A DNA stretch of 64,000 bases from Allorhodopirellula heiligendammensis (GTDB lineage: Bacteria > Planctomycetota > Planctomycetia > Pirellulales > Pirellulaceae): positions 2,323,882 to 2,387,881 of the forward strand of contig NZ_SJPU01000002.1 of assembly GCF_007860105.1 (NCBI RefSeq), read 5' to 3'. The notes under the pieces are model-generated. The model was not told where the DNA came from. It saw only the letters and a list, made by a program, of their open reading frames with translations, and did no database searches. The translations under genes and the position numbers were made by a program. Positions 8,250 through 18,800 of the stretch are shown piece by piece (position 1 is the first letter of the stretch; each line of letters opens with the position of its first letter).

Positions 8250-9905
8250 TCACCTCGCCACTCGAAAGTGGCGATTGGCTTGGACGGCGAGCGGCCCGGC
8301 AAACCAAACCGACAGCGGGATGGCGAGCAACGTCGCCATCAATACCGTCACGAACTGTATACCGCCAAGTGGCCAGAGGGCATACCAAATAAGCGAGCAA
8401 GCAACGACTACGGAACTCCACCCCACGAGCACTGCTGAGATCTCACGCCAAGAAAACATGCACTTGCTTGCCACCCAGACCACGCCTGAGTTAAAAATCA
8501 GTTTAGTGACGATGGCGACGTAAAAAAGTTGGTAAGTTCGCTGAAACCAATCCTCCGCTACGCTACTGACATACGCCCAGTCCCTTTGCTGCAGAAACCA
8601 GCCCAAGAAACCAAGCAGGGGACTGATCAGGGCGACGCAGCACGCAACCATCAGCAACACAACGATCATTTGTCGTCCGCGCAGTTGAACGCACACATGG
8701 CGCAGAGAGGATCCCAGCATGGTCACTAAAATGGCAAGATAGAGCGCCGCGATAATTCGCAATGGCGTTAGTGGTGCAGCGTCTGCTGCAGCGAAACTCG
8801 ACCACCACTGAGACGCTGTCTCTCGGTTGCTCTGCCAGACAAAGCAGGATAGGCACAAAAGCGTCATAACGAACATCAGGCCAATGTATTCGGTCGCATA
8901 CGCACGGAGACGGACGAAGGCCATCGTCCGCGACGGAAGCGGGCTGACAATCAGATAACTCGGCAGCGAGCTGCGGGCTCCCCACACGGTCGGCTCAATC
9001 CTCGCCAACACCACGCCACCGAGAATTGCAGCCACAAAGACCAGCGTTATGATCGCACTTGCCGCAGAGAGCGGAACAACCCAAATCAGAATAACAACGA
9101 TGGGCGAAATCGCCAAAAATTGCCGCAGCTTGCTCACCTGTGAACGTCTGCCATCGTACCATTTCAGTGCGTCGGGCCAGCCTGCGAATGATCGCACGAC
9201 CGACGCCGCTGCGGGTTGGCTCGCTGCGACCGCCGGGTCCAACGTGGTTTGCTGAAATCTCGACATCCGCGCGAACTTCACACTGTAGAACGCAAAGGCG
9301 AGCGAGGCGATGTAGCAGCTCACGATGCCAGCGACCGCCCAAGGCGTCCATGTCGGAGATTCAATAGATACGACGATCGCTCCCAGGCCGACGAAGCATA
9401 ACAATGGCAGACAGACGATAACCAGCGCAATTCGCAGCCAGCCGGTGTGAAAGGGCATCCACACCAGAGAACAGCCGAAGATTGCACACGCAGACATACC
9501 AAGCGACTGCGTGAGAATTGGGATATGCAGGCCACCGAGTAAACGAATGACAATGACCGTGCATGTCCAGATCGTCATAATCCAACATGTCATCAATCCT
9601 GCCGGGATGATCGCGAGTTTCCAATTGGAAATTGGCAGGCGCATCAACCACTCGTCGTAATTGCTCCGCGGATCGAGCAAGCTGGCCTGACGAGAGAATC
9701 CGAATAGCACGATCGAGCCTATCAGTGCGATCAGTACCGCAAGGTAGCCACCACCTACGACCGTTCCGGAAAGCCACTGGGGGGCACCGCTCACCATTAG
9801 CAGCGGCGTGGCAATGGCGGACAGGACCAGCACGGGAACCAGGATCAGCAAAAAGATCCGATACCGCGTCCAAACGTACATCGTCAGTGCATGGATTTCG
9901 TTCAT
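8250..9905 (-). CDS. ABC transporter permease
   Basis: A 551-residue integral membrane protein with about twelve hydrophobic stretches arranged in two halves, separated by a cytoplasmic region around residues 215-265. There is no ATPase motif. Its start overlaps the stop of the ATPase gene by 4 bp (9902-9905), and that gene overlaps the GntR gene in the same way, so the three form one compact operon. This arrangement is typical of YtrA-type GntR-controlled ABC exporters responding to cell-wall or antibiotic stress (family knowledge). The substrate is unknown. The length and lack of a periplasmic domain fit an ABC-2-like exporter. Confidence 0.85.
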   Translation of the reverse strand: MNEIHALTMYVWTRYRIFLLILVPVLVLSAIATPLLMVSGAPQWLSGTVVGGGYLAVLIALIGSIVLFGFSRQASLLDPRSNYDEWLMRLPISNWKLAIIPAGLMTCWIMTIWTCTVIVIRLLGGLHIPILTQSLGMSACAIFGCSLVWMPFHTGWLRIALVIVCLPLLCFVGLGAIVVSIESPTWTPWAVAGIVSCYIASLAFAFYSVKFARMSRFQQTTLDPAVAASQPAAASVVRSFAGWPDALKWYDGRRSQVSKLRQFLAISPIVVILIWVVPLSAASAIITLVFVAAILGGVVLARIEPTVWGARSSLPSYLIVSPLPSRTMAFVRLRAYATEYIGLMFVMTLLCLSCFVWQSNRETASQWWSSFAAADAAPLTPLRIIAALYLAILVTMLGSSLRHVCVQLRGRQMIVVLLMVACCVALISPLLGFLGWFLQQRDWAYVSSVAEDWFQRTYQLFYVAIVTKLIFNSGVVWVASKCMFSWREISAVLVGWSSVVVACSLIWYALWPLGGIQFVTVLMATLLAIPLSVWFAGPLAVQANRHFRVAR

Positions 9906-10843
9906 GCGACCACCTCTTCGGCAGCAAACCGTGATTGTAGCGACGACTCTTGATTCATCACCCGCGCAGCAAACCAGCGTTCGAGACTGAGGGGGCGGAT
10001 CTCACAGATCGCTCGTCCACCGATGGCTGTCCGCACCGCGTCCTCGTCGTGATAAACCGACCGATCAACAGCCACAGACCATTCGCGACCACGGTTCTGC
10101 CAGCCGAAGAATCCCGGCAGCTCAACCTTGGAACGTTCCTCCACAGTCAGTTCGCAAACTACTTCCGAGTATCGGTGCGACAAATCCTCCGTGGGGATCA
10201 CTTCGAGTAGCCGCCCACCGCCGATCACACCAACCGTGTCGCAAACCCGCGAAACTTCGTCGAGCAAGTGACTGGAAAACAACACCGTACGACCTTCGTC
10301 CGACGCCGTCCGCACGACCGCCTCCAAAATGTCCTGACGGGCAATCGGATCCAGCCCATAACTCGGCTCGTCGAGAATCAGCAGGGCAGGGTGATGAGCC
10401 AGGGCCACTAACAGCCCAGCCCTAGCGCGGCCACCCTTGGACAAATCTGCGAGCTTGGCCGATCGGTCGAGCGAGAATTGTTGTAACAGCTCGTTGCACA
10501 GGTGCGTGTCCCAGTTGCGATACAAAGCACGCATGAATTCAATTAGCTCGCCGACCCGCATCCAACGCGGCAAGACATCCTCTTCGGCGACGTATCCGAT
10601 ACGCTGCATCACGCTTTCCGGTGTCCGCGTTGGGTCTTCGCCAAGCACGCGAACACGCCCGGACTGCGGTCGCAAACCGCCGATAAGATGGCGGATCAAG
10701 GTCGTTTTGCCGGCCCCATTGAGGCCGACCATGCCGAACACACATCCGGTCGGAATCGTGAGCGTGATGTCATGGAGAGCCTCACTGCGTCGGAATGCAC
10801 AACTCAACTGATCAATTTCGATCGCAGGCTGAAGATTACTCAT
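9902..10843 (-). CDS. ABC transporter ATP-binding protein
   Basis: The 313-residue protein has a complete ABC ATPase domain in the first ~220 residues: Walker A GLNGAGKTT (near 37), an ABC signature variant LSKGGRARAG (near 134), Walker B LLILDEPSYGLD (near 155) and the H-loop SSHLLDEV (near 191). The remaining ~90 residues are an accessory domain without recognised motifs. It would energise the permease encoded at 8250-9905, whose start codon overlaps its stop by 4 bp. Its own start overlaps the GntR gene by 4 bp. The signature LSKGG departs from the canonical LSGGQ, as is common in YtrB/CcmA-like exporters. Confidence 0.93.
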   Translation of the reverse strand: MSNLQPAIEIDQLSCAFRRSEALHDITLTIPTGCVFGMVGLNGAGKTTLIRHLIGGLRPQSGRVRVLGEDPTRTPESVMQRIGYVAEEDVLPRWMRVGELIEFMRALYRNWDTHLCNELLQQFSLDRSAKLADLSKGGRARAGLLVALAHHPALLILDEPSYGLDPIARQDILEAVVRTASDEGRTVLFSSHLLDEVSRVCDTVGVIGGGRLLEVIPTEDLSHRYSEVVCELTVEERSKVELPGFFGWQNRGREWSVAVDRSVYHDEDAVRTAIGGRAICEIRPLSLERWFAARVMNQESSLQSRFAAEEVVA

Positions 10844-11250
10844 TTGGATTCCTTGGCAGGAGTAGAAACGGGGGCATCGTGGAGCTTCGCATTACGCTGC
10901 GTCATCTGGTTCAATAAGTCATCGAGCGGCATCCCAAGCTGTTTGGCTTGAACCAGCACACGATCAATGTGCGGAGCAAGCAACCGTCGCCGCTCCGCCG
11001 CTGTCACCTTTGCCTCGCGGGCAGCGACAAAGGTTCCGACCGTCCGGCGTTTCTCGACCAGCCCCTCGTTCTCTAGTTCCCGGTAGGCACGCGCGATGGT
11101 ATTCGGGTTCACGCGACTGCTCTCGGCAAGTCCGCGGATGGTCGGCAATTCATCACCAACTGCGAGCTGACCGGAAATGATTCGAAACCGGATCTGTTCA
11201 ACAATCTGTTGATAGATTGGCGGGCCATCGGTGGTAATGTGCAGCAGCAT
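10840..11250 (-). CDS. GntR-family regulator, YtrA type, of the ABC operon
   Basis: I choose the ATG at 11250, preceded by AAGGGA about 6 bp upstream; the open frame continues to 11301 without support. The 136-residue protein has an N-terminal winged helix (PIYQQIVEQIRFRIISGQL, LPTIRGLAESSRVNPNTIAR, YRELENEGLVEKRRTVGTFV) and only a short two-helix tail. This is the YtrA subfamily architecture. These regulators usually repress their own operon with an ABC exporter (family knowledge). It is the first gene of the three-gene overlapping operon, consistent with autoregulation. Confidence 0.9.
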   Translation of the reverse strand: MLLHITTDGPPIYQQIVEQIRFRIISGQLAVGDELPTIRGLAESSRVNPNTIARAYRELENEGLVEKRRTVGTFVAAREAKVTAAERRRLLAPHIDRVLVQAKQLGMPLDDLLNQMTQRNAKLHDAPVSTPAKESK

Positions 11251-11258
11251 CTTGTTCC

Positions 11259-11282
11259 CTTGTGTTAACTCAACGATACAAG
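11259..11282 (-). promoter_or_regulatory. Candidate operator upstream of the GntR gene
   Basis: Just upstream of the ribosome binding site, an imperfect inverted repeat begins CTTGT and ends ACAAG, with a central GTTAAC. GntR/YtrA regulators bind similar inverted repeats in their own promoters. The arms are only 5-6 bp, so this is tentative. Confidence 0.3.
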
Positions 11283-11450
11283 ATGACGAAAGCGGAGTCA
11301 AGCATCTTTTTCAGAGGTGATCGCCCGCTTGCTCTGCGCGAGCCTGCTATTCTGAACCGATATGGCTCTCGTCCACGCGTCACCACAAGAGAATTGAGCG
11401 TTGAACACTCGGTTGAGAAATCTTCTTGATTGCATGGTTGATCTGCGGTA

Positions 11451-11478
11451 GCCTGTCTGACAGGCCACTCGGCAGTGG
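11451..11478. repeat. Two adjacent small palindromes in the divergent spacer
   Basis: GCCTGTC-T-GACAGGC (11451-11465) abuts and shares its last base with CCACT-CGGC-AGTGG (11465-11478). They lie between the GntR operon and the sigma-54 activator gene, about 45 bp before the activator's start. They could be regulator sites or a remnant repeat. Confidence 0.4.
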
Positions 11479-11521
11479 GGGTCGCTGCGCGCCAGCTTGA
11501 GTTTCATTCCAACGCGGCGAA

Positions 11522-12571
11522 ATGATGATTTCAGAATCACGGAAAACTCTCGCACAACCACCTCGACATGTGGCTGCGACTCTCGTGGGGCGGTCGACTT
11601 GGGCCACTCGTACTCGGGCACAAATCAGGGTCGCCGCGCCGTCGCGCAGCACCGTCCTCGTCACCGGGCCGACCGGTTCAGGCAAGGAACTGATAGCGAG
11701 ACAGTTACATGAGGAGAGCTCACGCGGTGATCGTCCGTTTGTCCCGATTGACTGCGCATCGATCGCCGGTCCGCTGTGTCCCAGCCAACTGTTTGGGCAC
11801 GTTCGAGGCGCGTTCACGGGCGCCGACCGCGAATCGCTAGGCTGCTTTCGCGCCGCCCAGGGCGGAACGATTTTTCTGGATGAAATCGGCGAACTTGATT
11901 CCCATTGCCAAGCGATGCTGTTGCGCGTCCTGCAGGAACGCTGCGTGGTTCCGGTCGGCAGTCACCGTGAAATACCCGTCGACGTCCGAGTGATCGCAGC
12001 AACCAATCGAGATCTCGACCGCGAAACGGCACGACAACGTTTTCGGATTGATCTGCTATACCGGTTGCGAGTGATTTCGCTGGAGGCGTTACCTCTCCGC
12101 GATCACAAGGAAGACATTGAGGTTCTCTCCTCCCACATACTCGCCAAACTGGCCGATGACAGCGGTTGTTCCATCAAACCACTCACCGCTGAGAGCCTCG
12201 CGAAACTCCACGCTCATGACTGGCCTGGAAACGTGCGCGAACTGCAGAACGTTTTGGAAAGAGCAACCGTTTTCTCGAGCGATACCTTGATTCGACCTGA
12301 GTCACTCCGCATCGATCCCATGCTGTCCGGCGTCGATCATCCCCGCGTACCGCAACCGATCGCTCCGATCGCTCCGATCGCTCCGGTCGATGCCGACGAC
12401 GACGTGTCATGGTCAACCTTGGCAGAGGTGGAATCTGAGCACATCGTCAAGACGTTGAGAATGGTTGGCTTCAACCAAAGTGCTGCCGCGAGATTACTGA
12501 ACGTTGATCGCCACCTGCTGGCGAGAAAGATGAAGAAGTACGGACTTCTCAAACCAGATGGACTTTTTTAG
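11522..12571 (+). CDS. Sigma-54-dependent transcriptional activator without receiver domain
   Basis: The 349-residue protein begins almost directly with an AAA+ domain: Walker A GPTGSGKE (near 48), the sigma-54 contact loop GAFTGAD (near 98), Walker B IFLDEIGE (near 117), the sensor region AATNRDL and the R-finger region FRIDLLYRLRV. The C-terminus has a Fis-type helix-turn-helix (VKTLRMVGFNQSAAARLLNVDRHLLARKMKKYG). GAFTGA is the hallmark of activators of RpoN-RNA polymerase. There is no receiver, GAF or PAS domain; only about 35 residues precede the AAA+ module, as in PspF. Activity must be controlled by abundance or a partner. A 9-bp triplicated repeat encodes a PIA linker before the HTH. 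Confidence 0.92.
   Translation: MMISESRKTLAQPPRHVAATLVGRSTWATRTRAQIRVAAPSRSTVLVTGPTGSGKELIARQLHEESSRGDRPFVPIDCASIAGPLCPSQLFGHVRGAFTGADRESLGCFRAAQGGTIFLDEIGELDSHCQAMLLRVLQERCVVPVGSHREIPVDVRVIAATNRDLDRETARQRFRIDLLYRLRVISLEALPLRDHKEDIEVLSSHILAKLADDSGCSIKPLTAESLAKLHAHDWPGNVRELQNVLERATVFSSDTLIRPESLRIDPMLSGVDHPRVPQPIAPIAPIAPVDADDDVSWSTLAEVESEHIVKTLRMVGFNQSAAARLLNVDRHLLARKMKKYGLLKPDGLF
12356..12382 (+). repeat. Three tandem 9-bp units in the activator's linker
   Basis: CCGATCGCT occurs three times in a row, in frame, encoding Pro-Ile-Ala three times between the AAA+ and HTH domains. A partial fourth unit (CCGGTCG) follows. The linker length may vary between strains by slippage. Confidence 0.8.
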
Positions 12572-12832
12572 ACCTATCTCGATTGGCTCTTAAAGCACCA
12601 GTTTCGGGACATTTTGTGCCGTTGCAACAGCAGTTGTCATGCGCGTTGCGACATCGATCTTGCTTACTAAGTATAAGCGCCGTCCCGGGTTAGCCCTGCA
12701 GGGCGCCCCACTCTCCTCGGCGGCCCAGTGGTTGCTAGGTCCCGTTTCACTCAGAGCGTCAATGACTGAATGAGGCAATCCGATGACGGAGCCAGTCGGC
12801 TGCGCTGAGCCAACTCACCTTGGAGCGACACA

Positions 12833-15800
12833 ATGATGGCAGCAAGACGGCAAAATCGCAGGGTGACCTTGCTTATTCGGAACCGAGGCATGCAGCGACG
12901 CCAACTCATGTTGGAGTCCCTAGAAGAAAGGCGTCTCTTAGCTGTCGATTTTGCGGGATTGGTTGATTGGACTCCTCAAGGTCCCTCGCCAAGTATCAAT
13001 GGTCAGGTCGAGCAAATTGCGAGCACCGGTCCAGGAGATGATCCCGTCGTGGGAGCGATACATACGGTCGCGTTGCACCCCACCGATTCCGACATCGCTT
13101 TCTTGGGCGGGACGAATGGGGGAGTCTGGCGCACCAATAACTTCACGGCAGCAAACCCAACCTATGAACCGATGATCGATCAGTTTCGGTCGCTTTCAAC
13201 CGGTGCTCTCGAGTTTGATCCGACCGATCCGACCAACGATACGATTGTGGTAGGCGTGGGCCGCTACAGTAGCTTCTTGGGCAATGGCGGTGATCGAACG
13301 GGGTTGATTCGCACGACCGATGGCGGGGATTCCTGGGAATCGCTCGGCGGCACCGCCGCGGCAAGTTTACAAGGTGCCAACGTCTCGGGAGTTGGGCCAC
13401 GGGGTTCCACCATTTTGGTGAGTTCCAACAACAACGGTGTCTACCGCAGTGAGGATGACGGAGTCTCGTTTCAACTGCTCTCTGGAACAAACGGACTTCC
13501 TGTTGGCTCGACCTTTGATTTAGTCGGCGATCCATCGGACGCCAATCAATTCTATGTCTCGGTATCGGGAGTTGGACTGTACCGAACGCCCGATCTTGGA
13601 GACACATGGATCGATGTTTCCACGGACGCATCCCTATCATCCGCCTTCACCGGTGGTGGCAATAATAATGCGGAGATGACGGTTGCGGCGACAGGACGCG
13701 TCTTTGTCGGTGTGCTTCAGAATGGTCGTTCCAACTACATCGGCTTCAGTGACGACGAAGGTGCAACGTGGACCGAAATGGATTTACCAGTCTATTTGCT
13801 GGGCTCTGAAAACATCGACAATGCAACCAATGCCAGTCCGATTGTGGTAACAACGGCAACCGGCAATGCCTTCCGAACAGGTGACTTGGTCCGCATCACG
13901 GGCGTACAGGGCAACACAGCTGCCAATGGCGAATTCACTGTCACGCAAATCAACTCCACCACATTTTCGCTCAACGGCAGCGTAGGCAATGGAGCGTACT
14001 CTGCAAGTGCTGGTGACACCGCCCGCGAATTGTCGCGTCTGAACCCATCCGAAAAAGCTGGTACTCAAGGTGGCACGCACTTTTCGATCATGGTCGATCC
14101 GAGCGATGATGATGTGATCTATGTGGGCGGTGATCGGCAGGACTCACCCTTTCCCAACCCGGTCGGCGCCACCGATTTTTCAGGGAACCTATTTCGTGGT
14201 GATGCCGGCGTCGCGGCCGTCGCTCCAGGTGCTCTGAACAATGAATTCTCACCTCAATGGGAACACCTCACCCACACGCAAGACATGGGTTTTGTCGGTG
14301 GCGGGACCTCGGATATGAGCGCTCCTCATGCGGATTCGCGTGAGATCCGGTTTCGTGCCGATGGCGTGTTGATCGAGGGTGATGACGGTGGTATCTATGC
14401 GCGTACGAGCCCTGACGACAACACGGGTGGGTGGTTTTCGAAAATGAGTGATGCCGCTGGCGGACTGCAAGTCACAGAGATGCACGATGTCGCCTACGAC
14501 AACAATGCCAAAATCATCATCAGCGGGAATCAAGACACGGGCACGACGGAACAAATCGTCACGGGCGGCCTTGTCTACCGCAGCGTTTCAACGGCCGATG
14601 GCGGAGATGTAGCCGTCGACAACTTGATCGGCGGCGGAAACTCGCTGCGTTACTCGAGCACTCAAAATTTTGGTAACGCGAGGGTCCGAGTGATGGACGC
14701 TGCCAATGGCCAGGTATCGGACACACCATTGGCGTTGGCCTCGGGAGCGGATCCCGCACTTGTGCCGATGTTCGTCACCCCGATCGCAGTCAACCAGGGC
14801 GCGCCAAATCGACTGATCGTGGGCGGCCTCAATGGTATCTACGAATCCACCGATCGAGGTGCCAACATTTCGTTGATCGACTCCGGCGTGATCAATGGAA
14901 CCAATCCAGGATCGCTGAATGACGGCGATCCGATCGCCTACGGAACCGTTGGCAACCCGGAGGCCCTGTACGTTGGCACTGGAAGTGTCGTACGTGTGCG
15001 GACCGCTGCGGCTGCGCCCCTGGTGGTCGCCTCGCCCGCCGGCATCGGGACCGTGCGTGATGTCGAAATGGATCCCAACGATTTCATGCATGCCTTTGCG
15101 ATCGATGCCAATCGGGTCTTTGAAACACCCGACGCGGGCGCGACTTGGACGGAGATTACCGGGAACCTGTCGGATCCTGATCTACGCAACATCGAGTTCG
15201 TCGAACTACCGAGCGGAAACAACGCAATCTTGATTGGCGGTCGCTATGGCGTGCACCGGATGCTGAGTACCTCGTCGGGGACCTGGACCGAATTGGGGGC
15301 CAACCTGCCCAACGCGCCCGTGTGGGACATGGACTACGATGCCGCCGATGATGTGCTCGTCGTCGGCACGCTAGGGCGCGGAGCTTGGACAGTGGAGAAC
15401 GCATCGGATCTGCTCGACGAAGCCCCCGTGCTCACGATCTGCGGTGATGAGGATCACATCAATCAAGACGATGTAATTCGTTTAGTCCGCAACGCAGGCA
15501 ATTCATTGTTGCTGGATGTATTTTTGAACTCGGTCGTCCCTGTCGCGACCGTGCCGCTGGCGGCGCTGATGCAGATCAATGTTTTCGGCGTCGGCGGCAA
15601 TGACGAGTTGATTATCGACGCGTCCAATGGCTTGATCGATATCGCTGATGCGATTCGTTTTGATGGAGACGGCACCTGCAGTGTTGAGGGGGCTGGCCAC
15701 GCTGACGATGTCGGGGTTGATCGCGGGTTCGATCGTCTGACAATCACGACGGATGATACCGTCACGGTTTATGACGACGAAGAACTTGCCGTGGGGCAGT

Positions 15801-18800
15801 TACCCGGCTCGGGACGGCATACGATTACTGACGGTTCAGGAACACAAACGGTATGGTTTGAAGAACTCGAACCAGTGACCACGATTGTTGGTGCCGCCTC
15901 GTTCACCATCGGCAGCATTCCGGGACTGGCAAGTTTGCTACAGGACAGCAACCACGTCACCTATGGCGAAGCCGAACTGGTTGCTGCGGCGTCGCGAGTC
16001 ACCATTGATAACTTTGAACCGATCGAGTTCGTCAATAAGATCAGTACGGTCGTCCAACTCGGCAGTGGCGACGATACATTCGATCTGATCTCGCTACGTC
16101 TCAATAACCAAGATCTCACTGTTCAAGGTGAGGCGGGGGAAGACGAGATTCGGTTTTATCCAACGGGCGGGCTCCTGGGCTCGAACAATAACGTCGTGCT
16201 CGATGGGGGAGTGGGTAACGACTACATCGACGCCCGTGGTGCCGCAACGCTACCGGTTAGTTTGTTAGGGGGCGATGGAAACGACACTCTCATTGGTGGT
16301 AGCGGGGATGACTCTCTTAACGGCGGCCAGGGCGATGACCTGATGATGGGCGGCGATCCCTCGGTATCGAATCCAGGCAGCAACTCATATTCGGGTGGCG
16401 CAGGATACGACACCATCGGCATCCTCGGCACGCACGGCGACGATCAGATGTCCGTAAACCAAACCGGCGTGGGCGGATTGAATTCATCCGTCGACGCGTT
16501 CGCTTCGACCGAGACGTTTTTCGGCATCGAGCAAGTTCGAGTGGAGCCCGGCGAAGGCGGTGATAGCATCACTATCAATATTTCCGACTCGCTATTCACT
16601 CTGGCTGGCAACCCCGATGCGAACGTTCTTCGTTTCCATATAATTGGCGGGTCTCCCAACGCGACTGATCTGTTGAACATTGTCGACGACGGCCTCGGCG
16701 ACACGATCATTCACCGGATCGACCAGGATCGTCGCAGTGGCACGTTCAGCATCGCTCCCAACCACACAGGCGGTGCAGCACCACCCATCGTGTACGAGGG
16801 AATTGAGAAAGCAATCGTGACGCCGCTGAACTCGGCAACCGACGGCACGGGCGGGGACGGCCTGGGACGGTATTTTGTGTTCAAGCCGGATCCCTATGAA
16901 ACCAATGACAACCGCGGGAATGCAACTTTTCTTGGCGCGGGGGCTACGATCAATGTGGATCCCACGATTGATCCTGGATTGCAGGCATCGGGATTTCCAG
17001 CAGATGAGGATTGGTACCGATTCATCGCTGCCGAGACCGGAACGCTGGATATCCAAACTTATGCGAATGAACTCTCGACATTGGCCAACGGTCGCAGTGG
17101 ATTGCCAGGCCAGGGACTGCTCGACATGATTGTCATGGACGAGAACGGTGGCGTCTCGATCGTCGAATCACTCGGACTCGGCGACAATCGCATCGTCATC
17201 CCTGTCGTTCGCAATGAGACATACTACCTCGGCATCCGCGGCTTCACCGGAGATTCGATCAATGTCTACAGTTTCACCGCCATCAACGTACCCGCTCCAG
17301 TGCCGTCGATCGTAGACCTGCACGCGACGTCGGACTCCGGTCGCCACGACAGCGACGACGTCACCAATCTTGCGAATTCCACATTCGACATCATCCTGGA
17401 CGATGACCGATTGGATGAATTCGCACTGATTGATCTCATCCCCGATAGCACGAACGATGACATTCAAACCGCCAGTACGGACTACGGGATTGAGGTTTTT
17501 AACAACAAGGTCTCCATCGGCTTTGCGTATTATACCGGGATAGGAAACACGTGGCAGTTCACTGCAACGGCGGGTGACCTATTGGAAGGTCACAACAATT
17601 TTGTCGAAGCCGCTGTTTGGATCCGCGATCGCGCCACTCCAGACCAGATTGGCCGTGGTGATCTGGGGGGCACGCTGCAGATGACGCTGGACACATTGGC
17701 CCCAAACCCACCGAGCTTGTGGATCGACCCTTCCACGACCGATACCGGTGTGACCCCGCAACCGTTGACCACCGTCGATCGCATCACCAGCCAAACAACA
17801 CCTGGATTCAAGGGATACAGTGAAGCGGATTCCATCGTGAGAATGTGGGCCGACGGACCAACCGTTTCGAACGCGGTTGTCAATGCATCGGATGTTGCTC
17901 AAGGATTGACGGTCGCAAATCCGCTTGATGGTGATGAGGCGTTCCCCGCCGGTTTCTGGTCGCTCACTGGAGCTCATGACTTGAATGACCCTGTGGTCGG
18001 ATTCCCACTCGATGGTCTACGTCAGGTCTCCGTCGACGCAGAGGATCTTGCGGGTAATCGTTCGGACTTGAGCACGCTGGATATTTTCATTGATACCCAG
18101 GGACCGCAGGTTACCGATGTTCAGATTACGGACGATCCCGCGTTTAACTTATTTGATATCAAACCGAGTCAGGGCCCGACTCCACTGGTTCAATCGATCA
18201 CAATAACGATTCAGGATTTCACTGCCCGCGAGATAGGTTTTCTGTACGAGGCATTGCAATCAGGTGCCGACACGAACCCAGCGCAGAATGATGGGCACTA
18301 TAGTGTGATCGGGGATCACAATGGGCGTGTCGTGATCGCGTCCGTGGTTTTCGCATCCGACATCATCGCTCCTGGCGCCCCTGCCACAGGCAGCGTCACA
18401 TTGTTTTTTGCCGAACCGCTGCCCGACGATCGCTTCACGTTGACCATTTCTGACACCGTTGTCGATCCCGCTGGAAATCGTCTTGACGGAGAATCCAATG
18501 CGGATGAACCTAATCAAGCACCGAGTTTTGCCAGTGGTGATGGACAACCCGGCGGTGATTTTGTCGCTCGATTCACCGTCGATTCGCGGGCCGAGCTCGG
18601 TGTCTATGCCAATGGTAGTGCGTTCATCGACACCAATGGCAATAACCTGCTTGACCCCGAAGCGACGGGCAGCGACGACACCAACGAGGACATCGTCTAT
18701 AAACTAGGCAATCAAACCTCGCTGACAATCGCCGGAAACTTTGCTCCCGGTGCTGCCGATATCGCTGACGGTTACGACAAACTCGCCGTTTACGGATACT

